A stretch of 64,000 bases of DNA from Camarhynchus parvulus (taxonomy: Eukaryota; Chordata; Aves; Passeriformes; Thraupidae). The notes beneath the pieces are model-generated. The model was not told where the DNA came from. It saw nothing but the letters and a program-made list of their open reading frames with translations, and made no database searches. The position numbers and the translations under genes were made by a program. Positions 1 to 12,992 of the stretch are shown piece by piece. Within the stretch, counting starts at the first letter, position 1. Each line of letters starts with the position of its first letter. The stretch is taken from NCBI RefSeq assembly GCF_901933205.1, contig NC_044571.1, forward strand, positions 75,021,689 through 75,085,688. Direction: 5' to 3'.

Positions 1-1534
1 CATTAAATCATCCCTTGGGATGAGTTATCGATAATAATATCAGCTTCTAGAAAGTTAATAAAATGTCCATTTCTTCGAGATATGTCATTTCAGCTTTGCA
101 GTTAACCATCCTGCATTTGAGCACTGCCGAGCTGTTTACTGTTGTATCTTTGGGATTTGACAGATTTTATTTGATAGATGGTGATTTATTCTTTCAGCAT
201 TATCCATTTAACTAAATAAATAATACTACAGATGAGTATTAAAATATCAATGCCTTACACTGCTGCATGGATGAAATACTTTCTAGTAGGCAACATTCTT
301 GATATAAAAAGAACAAATTATTATCATCAGTTCCAAGATTCCTAATAATGGACAAAATATATTCTGTGTTATCATTTATAGGGTAACTTGAACAAAGTTT
401 CACTATTTTATGACCTGAAAGCAAAAAGTAAACTACTAAATACAGTTAATATTGTGCAATGGAAATGCCAATGAAAAATACCTACCTCAAAGAATTTTAA
501 AACCAAACCTTGCATTAGAGCAAGAGTTTGTGATTTAGAATAATAAGAGATGCCGTATTGCTTCTTGTGAAGGTCACTTCTTTAAATATGAGTTGTCTAT
601 TTTATTGGTACAATCACAAATCAGTGCAGAAAGGCAATGATGCCATCAGTTAGTTATGCCTATAAAAACATTGCTGTAATAGCTTTAAAAAGAGCTAAGT
701 ACTGGTCTTTAGGGAAAGCTGGAGTGCCTGTAGTCCAGCCAGTAAAATGTAGGCATGAGTGGCACTTAGATGACCCAAAAGTCTACTTGTTGGCGTTTGC
801 ATCACTTATCACACACAACATTAAACTCCCTTCTGAAGGCTCTCTTGAGGCGAAAAAATTGTTCATGTGTGGAATTAATTGTCACTCTTTACTCCCAAAA
901 ATGGGGTGGCCAGAGCCAATTAAGCCAATTCTTATTTAGGGTGATCCCCAGGCCTTGCAAACTCCAAAATCATTCTTGCTGTCTGTCTGGAAGATTTCTG
1001 TCGGGCCTAGGCCCAGGCTATAATGGAGTCCAGACTGACAGATTTGGAACAGTGGCCTGCGGCTGGCACTGGTAGCTTGCCTACTGCAGCCTTTACCAAA
1101 GTCCTGTGGCACCAGTCAGGACTGGACTGGGTGTCTGATTTCAGACCTGCAAACTGAATCTAGTTTAACTGAGGCATTCACTGGAAAACGGGAAATGGAC
1201 AGAGATACCTTACATACAGCCATTTGCAGTCGCATATACTCTAGAACATGAGAGTCCAGACACCACTGTAGTGCCATCACTTCTTTTATTTACCTGAAGA
1301 AAGCCCCAAAATACATATGGGGCTCCTCTGAAAACCTCCAATGTTCACCACTGACTGCAAAAGAAGATTAGGGTTGTTTTATAGATCCTCTATATCATCT
1401 TGCAATGCGGTGCTCAAGTTGCAGGCTCTTGAGAAAACACTTCAGGTCTTACCTTAGAAAAATTATAAAAGAATAGTTGTTCCATAGTTCTGAAGCAGCA
1501 GAGGAGAATTTGCTTTCAGGATTACTCTAGAGTT
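1..1534. other. Intergenic, nothing recognised
   Basis: AT-rich unique-looking sequence. Open frames reach about 100 codons (637-939, 770-1075) in two overlapping frames and match no family I know. No RNA gene or mobile element is seen. Confidence 0.6.
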
Positions 1535-1747
1535 ATAAGTTCTTTCCTGTGAGGGTGGTGTGACACTGGAACAGGTTGCCCAGAGAAACTGTGGATACCC
1601 AGTTCCTGAAAGTGTTCAAGACCAGGTTGGATGGGACTTTGAGAAAACTGATCTAGTAAAAGGTGTCTCTGCCCATGGCAGGGGGGGTTTGGAACTAAAT
1701 GATCTTTAGGAGGAAGGTCCCTTCCAATCCAAACCCTTCTATGATCC
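1535..1747 (+). mobile_element. CR1 LINE 3' end fragment
   Basis: The stretch carries the CR1 3' terminal landmarks in order: ACACTGGAACAGGTTGCCCAG, AGACCAGGTTGGATGGGAC, CTCTGCCCATGGCAGGGGGG, then AAGGTCCCTTCCAATCC and the terminal TTCTATGATC. It is 5'-truncated, as most CR1 copies are, and retains only the end of ORF2 plus the 3'UTR. No coding capacity remains. Confidence 0.9.
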
Positions 1748-2640
1748 AACTTGAACAGAATATACCTGAGAAACTTGAATAAATTTTCCCCGGATGCCTT
1801 TCCCTGTTTGCAATAACTACAAAAGGGACTACAAAACTTCATGTAGCTTTTAAATGACAATAGAAGGTTACATCTATCCAGTTACATCTAACAGAACAAA
1901 TAAATTTAACTACTACGTTAAGGCCTTGTTCTACCTATAGTCTCTCTGCACAAACCTCCTCTGACATCCTTGGCAGTTGTGTTGTGGACTCAAAGGAATA
2001 CAAAGAACAGAGGTACAACTTGTTCTGAATCAGTGTGAAACACCTGCATTAATGATATAGTTCTAGTTTCCCCCCAAAGTACTGTGACTTTTCCCAACTG
2101 ATTTCATGGAAGTTTTCCCAATAACCTTCAGGACTTGAGAAAAAAGAGCCCTTTCTGAGCACTTCATAATACTGATTTAGTACTGCAAACCTCACACTTG
2201 CCATTCTAATCTTACTTTACATATTGATGAATATCTTATTTCCTCACCCAACTACTAGTAATCCACAAAGAATTGCCTGCCATTGCTTTGTTTTCAAAAT
2301 GCAAAAAAATTCTTTTAAATCTGGCCTTTCTTTGTGTGCCTCTCCTTTAGTCAACACTCATATACAGGTGATGTTAAAGCACACTATGCAATCCTTTAAG
2401 ATTGCATTACCCATGGGTATGCACAAAAGAAAAAGTACTTTAGTAAGAAAAATTAATGTAATATACAGTAGAAATAATCTCTGAATCTCAATTAACTTGG
2501 CTTCTAAAGGACTACAGAGCAAAAATCAAATTTTATTTTATTTACTAATTTATTGCCTCCAGTTAGCATGTGCTGTTACAAAACATCTTGGAATTGCTGT
2601 CAATAAGAATTGAAAAATCTGTCTGTACAAGGTTATATTA
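1748..2640. other. Intergenic, nothing recognised
   Basis: AT-rich sequence between a CR1 fragment and a solo LTR. An 86-codon open frame at 2224-2484 matches nothing known to me. Confidence 0.6.
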
Positions 2641-2646
2641 GGTAGC
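2641..2646. repeat. Target-site duplication, left copy (GGTAGC)
   Basis: Six-base direct repeat identical to 3136-3141, bracketing the LTR exactly outside its TG and CA ends. Confidence 0.88.
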
Positions 2647-3135
2647 TGTTGTGGTGTTGTGAGTGTCCCCAGGATGAGGTGAGAGATGAGAATTTGACTC
2701 CAAGTTCTTAGAAAGCTGATTTATTATTATATTATATTATATTATATTATATTATATTATATTATATTATATTATATTATATTATATTATATTATATTAT
2801 ATTATATTATATTATATTATATTATATTATATTATATTATTATATTATAAAGTCGATACTAAAGAAAGAGAAAGGAGACATCAGAAGGCTACACAAGAAT
2901 GAATAATAAAAACTCGTGACTGACAAGAGTCCCAACACAGCTGGACTGGGATTGGTCATTAAGTTAAAACAATTCACATGGAACCAATGAAAGACTCGAC
3001 TACCGCATTCCAAAGCAGCAAAACACATGGAGAAGCAATCAGATAACTATTAGTTATATTTTTCTCTGAGGCTTCTCAACTTCCCAGGAGAAGAAATCCT
3101 GGTGAAGGGATTTTTCAGTAAATATCATGGTGACA
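2647..3135 (-). mobile_element. Solo LTR of a class II-like (ERVK-type) endogenous retrovirus, containing a microsatellite
   Basis: The element starts TGTTGTGG and ends GGTGACA, giving TG...CA termini. It is flanked by perfect 6-bp direct repeats GGTAGC at 2641-2646 and 3136-3141, a target-site duplication length typical of class II retroviral elements. It is 489 bp long with no internal retroviral genes, so it is a solo LTR left by recombination between two LTRs. Orientation is inferred as minus because TTTATT at 2720-2725 reads AATAAA on the minus strand. About 130 bp of it is an expanded ATTAT microsatellite. I recall similar LTRs in songbirds but cannot name the subfamily. Confidence 0.88.
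2721..2849. repeat. (ATTAT)n pentanucleotide microsatellite, about 25 copies
   Basis: Nearly pure tandem ATTAT units inside the solo LTR, with only small phase slips at both ends. It abuts the inferred polyadenylation signal of the LTR. Confidence 0.97.
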
Positions 3136-3141
3136 GGTAGC
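3136..3141. repeat. Target-site duplication, right copy (GGTAGC)
   Basis: Matches 2641-2646 and immediately follows the terminal CA of the LTR. Confidence 0.88.
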
Positions 3142-6100
3142 AGTATACATGTTGGGGCTGACTTTTTTCCAGAAAAGATTGTCACACTGGCAATTAATCT
3201 TTTAGCTTTCTGAGTGTTCATTCAGATCATAAAATTATTTAGGAGAAACTGATAACCTGACAATATCCATTCACGTTCCTCCTATCCCTGACATTGCTGC
3301 AAGTCCCCACTAGTTCCCACTTCTTTGGAAAGGCCATGAATCAGAATGGCTCATGATCATATTTGCAGAAATCACACAATTACCTCGGTATAGGTTTATT
3401 CAAAGAATGAAGCCCTCATTAAGAATATATAAGGCTCTAAAAATAAAACAGACACCATCTCTAATAATGCAATGCACAATGTCAATTTGATATGGCATGA
3501 AACAGCCTTGTAGAGAAGATGCATTTCTGACTGGCTTTATATGTCTTTTCACCACCATGTGTGAAAATAGACCTGGATGCAGTACCAGCAGCTTTTTTGT
3601 TTCATTCTTTGCAAGATGAAGTCTAAAGACAACAGCAGTAACTCTGAAATGCAAATTCATCATAGCCACATGGAAACAATATAAACTGTATTATAATGTG
3701 TTAAAGATATCATAACTCACTTAAGTGACTACTCTACCAAACTTCTGAAATACTGCTGGGAGTTGGAAGATCATATGATAAACAGTGCAGAATTATTTTA
3801 TTGTCCTGTCAATCCATCCTCATCCTCACCATTAAGTCTTCCATTTATTCAGTTGTCTCAGCGAGTCCCTGTAAGCCTTTTCATAAAATGGAATCCAGGG
3901 ATTTTTTAGGCTCAATTTATCACACAGTAGAGTTTGAAACATCATATCTTTCCCAGTAATTTATTGCTGTGTGACTAATAACTTTTTTTCAATGACAGTG
4001 CAAACCCAGCCAAGACAGAAATATCACTAAGTTATGACCATTTGTCTGGGATACAAAACTTCACAAAAATGAGTTGACGGTTTCAGTGGATCACTGTTCT
4101 CAGCAAGACTCATTACAATAGACACTAATAACTCAAAGATTAGACTGACCTAGAAAAACTATACTCCTTAGATAGTCTTCTTATGATTGCACATCACAGA
4201 CATACCATATCAGTTCTATCAATTTGACAGAATAAACAATTCAGGCTTCATGGACATGTTATGAAGATGTGGTCTTTCAAACACTGGTTTTTTTCAGGAG
4301 ACATAATTTTCAAAGAGAAGATGCTAAAGCACATGTTATATTAATTTTTTTAATGCTGATATTACTTGTATGCATAGAAGCAGAATTTTTCATGTATTTC
4401 TGCGGCCATGCTAATAATCAGATATAATTTCCTTGACTAACTAGGTATGTGACACACTGAATATGTATACTGTATGTGCTTGATGTCCACAGTATTGCAT
4501 GCATTGTTACAGATGCCATTGTGGTTTCACCTGCTAAACATTTGTTGTGCAGTATTCAGTGCTTGTACAGTCCTTCACTGTGCAAAACCACTTTATGTTA
4601 ACTGTAAATACCAACCAGGTTAATTCAACCTGATATGCAGCATACTGAATATCGACTTTCAATACAAACAGTAAACTGCACTTCGATCTAGGAAACATTG
4701 GTTTTACTCCTGACTGCTCTGGATTCCGTGGTTCTGGACAATGCCTCTTAATGTTTAGTCTTCCTGAGTGACATAATTACAGATTTATAATTGCCTATAT
4801 AGGCCTTAATTTTAAGGGTCAGTGGGTTCAGCTGGTTGCAAGTTCTTCTAGTCACAGATGCTCCCTGAGATGGAATCATATTGCCCCAAAAACTCACTGT
4901 ATCCCATTAAAGTAGTCAGTAAGAAAAATTAAATTGCCTAAAACTCCAAGTAGAAATAGCACAAGCAAAGGGAAATGGTAAACATAGAGACAGGACACTT
5001 AATATTTAGGTTTTTATCAGTAATTTCATCCTTAAAACATATATTATTTAATCTAATTTAATAACTTTAGTGCATTTTCTATTATCTTTAGCTTTTTAAA
5101 AACTATTTATATTTCTTCTGGAAACTTTTCAGTTTTATAGATGAAAATTGTTTGATATATGTTTTGTTCTTCAAAAAACTAAGAACAGTCACTTTTTCCT
5201 TCCTTCAGTCTCACTCAGTAGATAAATCGTTTTGCAGAAAACCTGCATGAAATCTAAAGAAGCACTAAGTTGTCCAAAGTGCAGGCATTAATGGCTTCTG
5301 CAAAAGAGTTTGACAACTTTTCCCATGTTTCCTACATAGAGTTTATTTGTTTATGGCTTATCAGGAAAGTAAGCTTTCTGAAGGTGCTTGAAGTTGTGTT
5401 ACTGGAGACAGGTAACTGCTGACAGCAAGCAAGCTGACAGATTCTTTGCTTAGAGTGGAAGAGACAGCTTTTCAGCTGAATGATGGAGGTATCTGGTTCC
5501 AATGGTAGCCTAGAACTCTCCACCTCAGCAAAATGCTTTAGTTTGACCCCCTGCTGTGAAGTAGAATGTTAATTCCATCCAGGAAATTCAGGAATCAAGC
5601 CTACACATAAATTGCCAGAAAATGCTTTAACTGAGGAGCTCTGCTGCAAAAAGAAGGCAGTGGCTTGTTCTCCCATAGAGTGTGCTTTTTACAGTCATGT
5701 TCCTGGCTGTAGCGGGAAGGAAATCAAGGTGAAAGGTGGTTTACAGGATACAGCCCCTTTAGCACTTCCTCTTTGCTTCTTTGCTTGTTTGCTTGTTAGT
5801 CTACTAAATACAGCCACAAAAGTCATCTTTTGACATCCACCTGTCCCCATTCACTGTCCTCCAGCTTTTTCTCAGTTGTATTCCTGAAGCCAGGAAACTA
5901 CATCTTTGTGCTGTCACCCTGGCTGCCAGGGCAGGAAAGGCCCTTGGTGGCCCTTATGCATGTGCATTGTCCATTTGTATTTTTCTCTTTCTCGCCATTA
6001 GTTTTTCTGTCCACTGACTAGTTTCAAAACCTGTTTTATGGAAAGGTCAACACCTGAAAAACTATTATATATACAGCACTTGTAGCAGGGATCAAGCAGA

Positions 6101-7143
6101 TCATCAAGCAGATGATGAAGCAGAGAAGAAAGAACCTATTAACATCCCCAGTAAATGGTATGGTGATGCAGGAACTAAAGATGTCATTGGCGCTAGGAAA
6201 CATAAGGAGGATGAAGTTCCTCCTTTCTCCTTTCCTTTCCCCGATGTACTAACCATGAGAAAGCTTCACTAGGATCTCACAAAGAGACACACAAAAATCA
6301 GTCATGGGACACAAATCTGCACAAAGCCAAGATTTTTAACTTCCTGTATTCAAAAGACTACTTGGAGCACTCTATTCCTGATAACACTTTCACACAAGAG
6401 TATCAGAAGCATCCATCATGTAGGCATAAGGACTAATTGTCAACAGATAATTTATGGGAAAGGTTTTGATCTGTTCTGCTCACATATTGTCAATTCACAG
6501 CCAGATTCCTACTAATGAAGTAAATCAGCAGGTATTTTTCGCTCTTTAAGGGTGTATTCACACTAGAAGAGAGTAAATAGTTGTATCTGTTATCCCACAC
6601 TTAACTGCAGTGGCTCCTTTGGATAAAACAAAAGTAATCAATACCACGCGTTTTCACAGGAGGCCTAAAAAGTTCCCAAACTTGTAGTGAATAACTTGAA
6701 AATGCCTCACTGAATATTTTCACTTTTTTTTGTCTTAGGGTTAGTCAAACAGGATATTCTAGCATACAGCTGGAAGGATGATAGCCAACGTTTGTACTTT
6801 TGTGTTCTGGCCCCTGAAAGTAGGTGTTCTAAAAAGACAAATGCACTTTATAGACCCAGAGATTATCAGGGTTATCAGAAAGCAACAAATGTTAAGAAAA
6901 GTTGTGCCTTATATAACAATAGCTTCAGTTTTCTATGGAAGAAAAAGAAGTAAACCCATTACTGAATTGAAGAACAAGATCAATATGGGATTTCTGACAT
7001 CACAAGTTGAAAGGTTACCTAGTTCCTACAGCAAATATTAAAAAAAAACAAAAACAGAAAGAAAAAAATAAGAAAGAAGACATAAGAAGCCACCGTATGA
7101 AATACCAGAGAGGAAAAAAGGTAGCATTTCAGTTTGTTGCCGG
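3142..7143. other. Intergenic, no gene recognised
   Basis: AT-rich sequence without identifiable repeats apart from a three-copy 12-bp repeat at 6091-6126 and an A-rich stretch at 7039-7077. Open frames stay under 90 codons and look random. Confidence 0.6.
6091..6126. repeat. Short 12-bp tandem repeat, three copies
   Basis: Units ATCAAGCAGATC, ATCAAGCAGATG and ATGAAGCAGAGA follow one another directly. The array is too short to suggest more than local slippage. Confidence 0.7.
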
Positions 7144-7288
7144 CACAGAATCATAGTATCATAGAATGGTTTGGCTTGGAAGGGACCCTTAATATCATCT
7201 TGTTCCAACCCTGTTGCCATGGGCAGGGAACCTTCCACAAGACAATATTACCCAGAGCCTCATCCAGCCTGGAACACTGCAGGGATGG
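7144..7288 (-). mobile_element. CR1 LINE 3' end fragment
   Basis: Reverse-strand CR1 3' terminus: ATCATAGAATGGTTTGGCTT, GGAAGGGACC and GCCATGGGCAGGGAACCTTC are the reverse complement of the CR1 tail. The copy runs into the CATCCAGCCTGGAACACTGC block and is then lost, so it is strongly 5'-truncated. Confidence 0.9.
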
Positions 7289-7810
7289 AAAGTACACAAA
7301 ATCTTTTGATTTATAACTCAATGTATGCCCTAACAATCTTGTTTACATATAAACTTAAAATTTGCTTTCAGCCTTGAGTGGTGGAAAGCAAAAATTTAGT
7401 AAAGAATGATGATTCATCATTGCCTTGCTTTGCTCATAAGTGAGTGTAGGAATTACATATTCTGCCTCAAATTCACATGAAATATTTTTTTCATTTTATT
7501 TTATCAACCATGAAAATAAATATTTATTGAAAGCAATATAATGTTTCTTTTGGAATGTTTCTTTGGATTTTTTTTACTTCTATGCAATAATTGATACCAT
7601 GTAGAAATGCATCAGTGTATCCCTGCTAAGACAGGAAACAAGACCTTAAAACTCACTATATTGAATTTTCTAAAAGACATCCAGTGTGGCAGACTGATTT
7701 TTAATTAAAGTATAAAAAACCAAGGAATTATTTATCCCTCTAAGGTACTGCCCATGCAGTGCAACAGTTGCCTGTAGCGCTTTGTTTGAAGATGCATCTT
7801 TGCAAAGGCT

Positions 7811-7894
7811 TCCAAACATTCAAGATACAACTCATTTTTCAATTATTTAAATTCCAAACATTCAAAATACAACTCCTTTTTCAATCATTCCAAT
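7811..7894. repeat. 42-bp tandem duplication
   Basis: Two adjacent copies beginning TCCAAACATTCAA, each followed by ATACAACTC and TTTTTCAAT, with a few substitutions between them. The period is 42 bases. Confidence 0.85.
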
Positions 7895-9261
7895 TTCAGT
7901 AAGATCTGCAATGCTCCTTTTTCTTCCAAAGTCAGTGGAAAACATGGTTCTGCCTATAAGAAATCTACAAAATTCAAGAAGACAAGATTCCTCTGATGCT
8001 GAATTACAGTGCACTGGTGAAGTTATTACTCTTCCTATGAAGGACCAGGCAGACTTAGAGCATAATGTGATGATCCTTCACGATGCTCATGTAGGGGGAT
8101 GAGGAAAGCCATTTTTGTGCTTGTTGGTGTGCTACTCCCAGAGGTCAGAGGCCAGCTGTATCTAATGCCCATCTGAAACATTCTGGGTGCTGGCTCAGAC
8201 TGTGGAGCCAGCCAGCCCAAGCAGCTCAACCCAAGAGTGCTTAGCACCAGCCCTCTCTATTTACCCAGGAGCAAAGCAGATGGAATACCACCAAACCAGG
8301 CCAGTGAAAGAACAAGCAATCAAGCAGTAGAGATGATCAAGGTCACAGTGCATCAAATAATTTCCTGGCTTGCTTCTTTAGTCCTTGAGTTACCTTGAAA
8401 GATGCACTGCCACAACACTCTGCTCTCTCTGCCCCTGTAACCTCCTACAATGAAAGCAAAATTGAGACATCATAAAGCACATTGGTTATGAGCAGAGGCT
8501 GGAAACACAGGAGTTACACTTTTTTTCAACATGCATCCTGAGAACCACCAGTTCTTGAAACCAGCAAGGGCAGAAGTATGACAAAGTACTACTACTTAAT
8601 GTTCGGTTACTATTGAAAAAAATGCTTGTTTGTTTTCCCCAAGGCTTCTTCTAAAGGAGTTAGGCCTACCATATATCCTGGAAGAAAAGACTGCAGTTTT
8701 ACTAGCTTTTGACAACTAAGTAGCCTACTGAGAGGATGGAAATGATAGAGAGGAACCTGGTTTCCATATCTCTTTTATCAATTTACAGACACTATAAATT
8801 CCAATTTGCAGCCACAGCTGCAGAATAAAAATATGCCTGTTTTCTGTATCAGGCATCCTTCACCCATAAATTGTTCCAAAGCTACACTCAGTAAACACAA
8901 AATGAAAGGAAAGGTGCAACAGGAGGATTTCATACTGGTGAATTTAATGTGAAAAGTTTCAACCCCATTGCATTTATGCTCTGGTTTGGGAGCCCCAAAG
9001 TAAAGCTCTGCCAAGGGAAGAGCCCTCACCTCAATATTTCTAGGAAAGCCCAGCTCCTTCTTGAGATCATCAGTAGAACACTGAGGTCATTTAAGCTCTC
9101 CATCTAAAATAACATACAAATAAAAGTACTACAGTAACTCATAAGGGCAGCAGAAAGAACAGGCCCTCTGAAGCATCCCAATCCTGTGTAATCATCCAGA
9201 GAAAGGAGGAGAATAAAGTTGGAATTCTTTTGTCAAAAAAACTAGAAGAGAGTAGAACTGT

Positions 9262-9360
9262 GTTTTCTTTTTTAGTTTTTGGGGTTTTTTTCTTTTTTTG
9301 AGAGTTTGTTGGTGTTGTTTTTTGGTCTGTTTGGGTTTTTTGTTGTTTTTTTTTTAATAA
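9262..9360. repeat. T/G-rich low-complexity run
   Basis: Interrupted T tracts with GTT and GGG steps. No retroelement body is visible next to it. Confidence 0.8.
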
Positions 9361-9495
9361 AGCACAAAGCTTTTTCCAAGTTCTTAGGGAAACAAAGCAA
9401 AGAAAAAGTCTTTCCAATGCCACAGCTAGACAAGCTCAAACTTGGTTAAAATGTCAACCCATGTAAAAATTAACTGAGTCCTTTCTCTAGTTTCA

Positions 9496-9530
9496 TGATT
9501 TGTTTCACAGTTTCACAGTGAAACAAATCA
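9496..9530. repeat. Inverted repeat, 13-bp perfect arms, 9-base loop
   Basis: TGATTTGTTTCAC at 9496-9508 is exactly complementary to GTGAAACAAATCA at 9518-9530. The loop repeats part of the arm (TTTCACA). Confidence 0.85.
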
Positions 9531-12500
9531 GGCAAGGAGTGAACTCACTGAAAACCACATATTTGGTTGAATATGTAACATTTGAACATTCAGTTTTAAA
9601 TATCTTCTTACTTCTTTTCATCTTTCCTTTTATTTTTAGGGGGGAGAGGGGGGAAAAACATTAGAGCCGACAATGGCTTACTGAAGAAAAGAGCCAGGTG
9701 AACTCAGCTGGATTTGTAGACAAGCAATCCCCTTATGGGCATCACAGAATGACTGAAAACTACCACTGGTCTTATAGTTCAAATGCAGCTTCTCAGCATG
9801 TCTTTCTCCCTGTGCATACGAATGTCAGAGACCAATTTTTTTCATGCCAGAAGCCCATAACTCACACAACAGCTATTTTCAAATGTTCTGCATGGGGTGA
9901 AGAAAGGGGCATGAAAAACATGGATTAATCATTGGAGGGGAAAGCAAAACAAACAAAAAAATGGAAGGGAGGTTTTATTTAGTTTTAGGCTGAACAATAA
10001 GTGTTTGGGTTAAATTATTTCTGAATATTTCTAAATATGTTACAATTAGCATCTTAGACAGTTTTCATTTTATGTGCTGTGCCACTGATTAGATATAACT
10101 TCACTGAAATAAAATCAAACCAGAAATTTAGCCTATTGTAACAGATCTTGTCATTCTCAAAGGAAATTTTCCAATGTTTCCAGCCTATTTGATGTTCAAG
10201 TTTATTTTGTCATTCAGTATAGGATGACCTTGGCTACCAGTTAACAAGGGACCTTGTCTACTTAATAGAGCTGACAAAAGGCACATAAAAGACATTGAAA
10301 TATACATAATACTTACTAACTATGACTAAATCCCACAGGGCACAACTTTAAGAAAGAACACTAGTGTTCTGTAATCTTTCATTATGACTGGGGGGTTTTA
10401 TTTCTCCTATAGTGTCACAAAAAAACTGCCATGCAAAGCCTCGTTCTCCATGAAGTGTATAAATCTAAATGAAATTTCCTCATACACTGAGATTACAAGC
10501 TTGAAAAAAAAATGGACAAAACAGCCAACTAACAAAATGGAAATTTAAAAGCTAGACAAGCTAAGAAAATGAAGAATGCAACTCTTGGCAGTATTTGAGA
10601 GAAGTCACCTAGAAAGATGGTGAGGAAAATAGACTAGCAGAAGAAACTTGGCTGCACCACAAATTCTGGCCTTGCAAAGGCAGATATCACTTCTCAGTTC
10701 CACCATAATAAATGGCACAGTACCTAACTAGATAAATGTGGTTTATACATACAAAAAATTATTCAACAAGAGGGGAAATAATCTGCTTTGTGAAAGGAAG
10801 GGTTAAAGGATTTCTCTTCCCATTACTTCACATTATTCGTCCTATGTGAAGAAGTGCACCTGAGTATTCCATGGACTACATTTATGAAGGGAAAATAGAA
10901 CTTCTGGATGTAAGCCCAAATAAAGAAGGAAAAAAGAAGGTACAGATGGCAGTATGAGACCTGCCTTCTGAGTGTAGAATGGGGGATAAGAACTCAGAGA
11001 CTCCAGAGTCTTCAAAACCCACATTGTTATAGCTGAAGATATGATTTCTGATAATTCAAATTTTGGTATATCTTCTCTGTGTCCAGGGAGATCCAAAGGA
11101 GTTCCACTGTGATATTTTATAACCGGAAAGGTAGATGCAATCTCCAGAGGAGCTGATGGCATTATCTGACATAAGAGCTGCAGAAGCTTGTTTTCCAAAA
11201 ACTGTGCATAATTTTCCCAACTATTTTCCTGCACTCTGTTTTCTAGATGGAAGATTTTTAAAGCTTCGGACAGAAAGAAAACAATAGTCTTTATTACATC
11301 TGAGAGAGATAAATCCTCTTCTACCAGATGAACTTTATGCTTGTGGGCATGTATTGCCCAAAAATTAAGTGGGAAAATACAAATTATTTAAGCTGCAGTA
11401 CAACCAATATAATTTATTTCCCTTCCCTAAGAGTTATTGTCAATACTACAGAAACTTGAAGTAGGTACAGAAATGAAATTAATTTTAACAATGATTCTAT
11501 GGCTCAAGTGAGTGAGTTATCACATTCTTATGGGCCCAAACTCTCCTCTTTTTAAATAGAGTTTAAATTTTTTTAATTCTACTTCCAGTTCCATGAAGGC
11601 TGATGCATACATAAAAATTAAATAGTTGTACAATTATTTGCATATCTAAAGCCCAAAATGTAGCCTAAGTGAAGTTTGACATTACGTTTAAAAGGACACT
11701 GCAGTCAACATCTTTAAAATGCCTTTTTCCAACAATATAGACTTTGATAGTGTTTAAGACCCTCTTGTAGAGCAAAAAGGGGCATTTTCCATGAGAAGCA
11801 GAGATTTTTAAAAGCATTTTTAAAAAATTCATTCCTATGCAATCTTTGTTTTTAGTATGTTTAGCTATGCACATGAAAACATGCAACTTATTTTTTCCAG
11901 CTTGTTCTTCAAGACTGGTACAGATAGAGGTTTAACTTCCTCTCTTAGACCAAGACAAATTGCTCTATCATTACTATTTTATTTTTATAGTCATTACAAC
12001 CTAAAATTTTGTCTCGGCAGTGTGGCTTTTTATTAGCCTTTTGAAAACACTGGGTCAGAAAATTCAAACTATAAAGCAGCCATTACTTGGTTATTGATGC
12101 TAACCCTTTGATAGGTCTGAGGAAGTCAGGTACATTACGTCTGGGCCTTTGAACATTTTTTTCCTTTTCATTTCAGCAAGCATTAACATCAGAGACATCA
12201 AGCTAATCCTTTCAGCTTCTAATCAGTGTTGTGGACACTTTTATTTCAGCTACTGAGCCTCTCTTCAGCTGCTGAGAATTTCAGATTGAAATGTTAATGA
12301 TTCTAAAAATGTCACTGAGATGACATAGTGCCCCTTTCTGCTGACTACAGTTTTGTAGGAAAATAAAGTTACTGGAAGTAGCACTTGTTGATGCAGGGGA
12401 AGTACAACCCTATTGCAACGATCCTATATGTGTAAACTGACTTTTTACAAAAGACACTATCCTAAAGTACTACGGTTAGTAGTCAGCATAGATCTGTCTG

Positions 12501-12911
12501 CTCTGGTCAGTGCCCTCTTTACTCATCCTGCAGGATGTGTGAGTACTTTCTGGTATTCAATGGTTTCACTAACCATATCCTTTCTGGTGAGCTTCCCTGA
12601 TGATCTCAGTGAGATTCCCCGAGAATCCCAGAGCTCAAGACTAGACTTTTCCTATAGTGGTATTTTACCTTCTCTAGAAGATACCTGTGTTGTCCACCAG
12701 AGAGTTGTCACAGAGAAATCAGAGTGAGTGAAAGAGTTATTTTCTGACTGAACATGTTGGAAGTTAGCATTTGTTCTTAAATAATCAAGCTTGGCTCTGC
12801 TTTCTGCTCTTCCTCTCTTGTGACCAAACAGCATGAAATAAAAGTGAAGAGAGTGCTTTTAATTTCTTTTTGAGCAACATGGGGCTCAAAAAGAATGGAT
12901 CACACTTTAAA

Positions 12912-12992
12912 CCCCCAGGAAAAGAAAAGAACAAAAACAAAAACAAATGAAAAACAAACACAAAACCAAAACAAAACCAAAACCAAAAATTC
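12912..12992. repeat. A/C-rich simple repeat (AAAAC-like)
   Basis: Imperfect AAAAC and AAAACC units on the + strand, low complexity. Confidence 0.85.
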
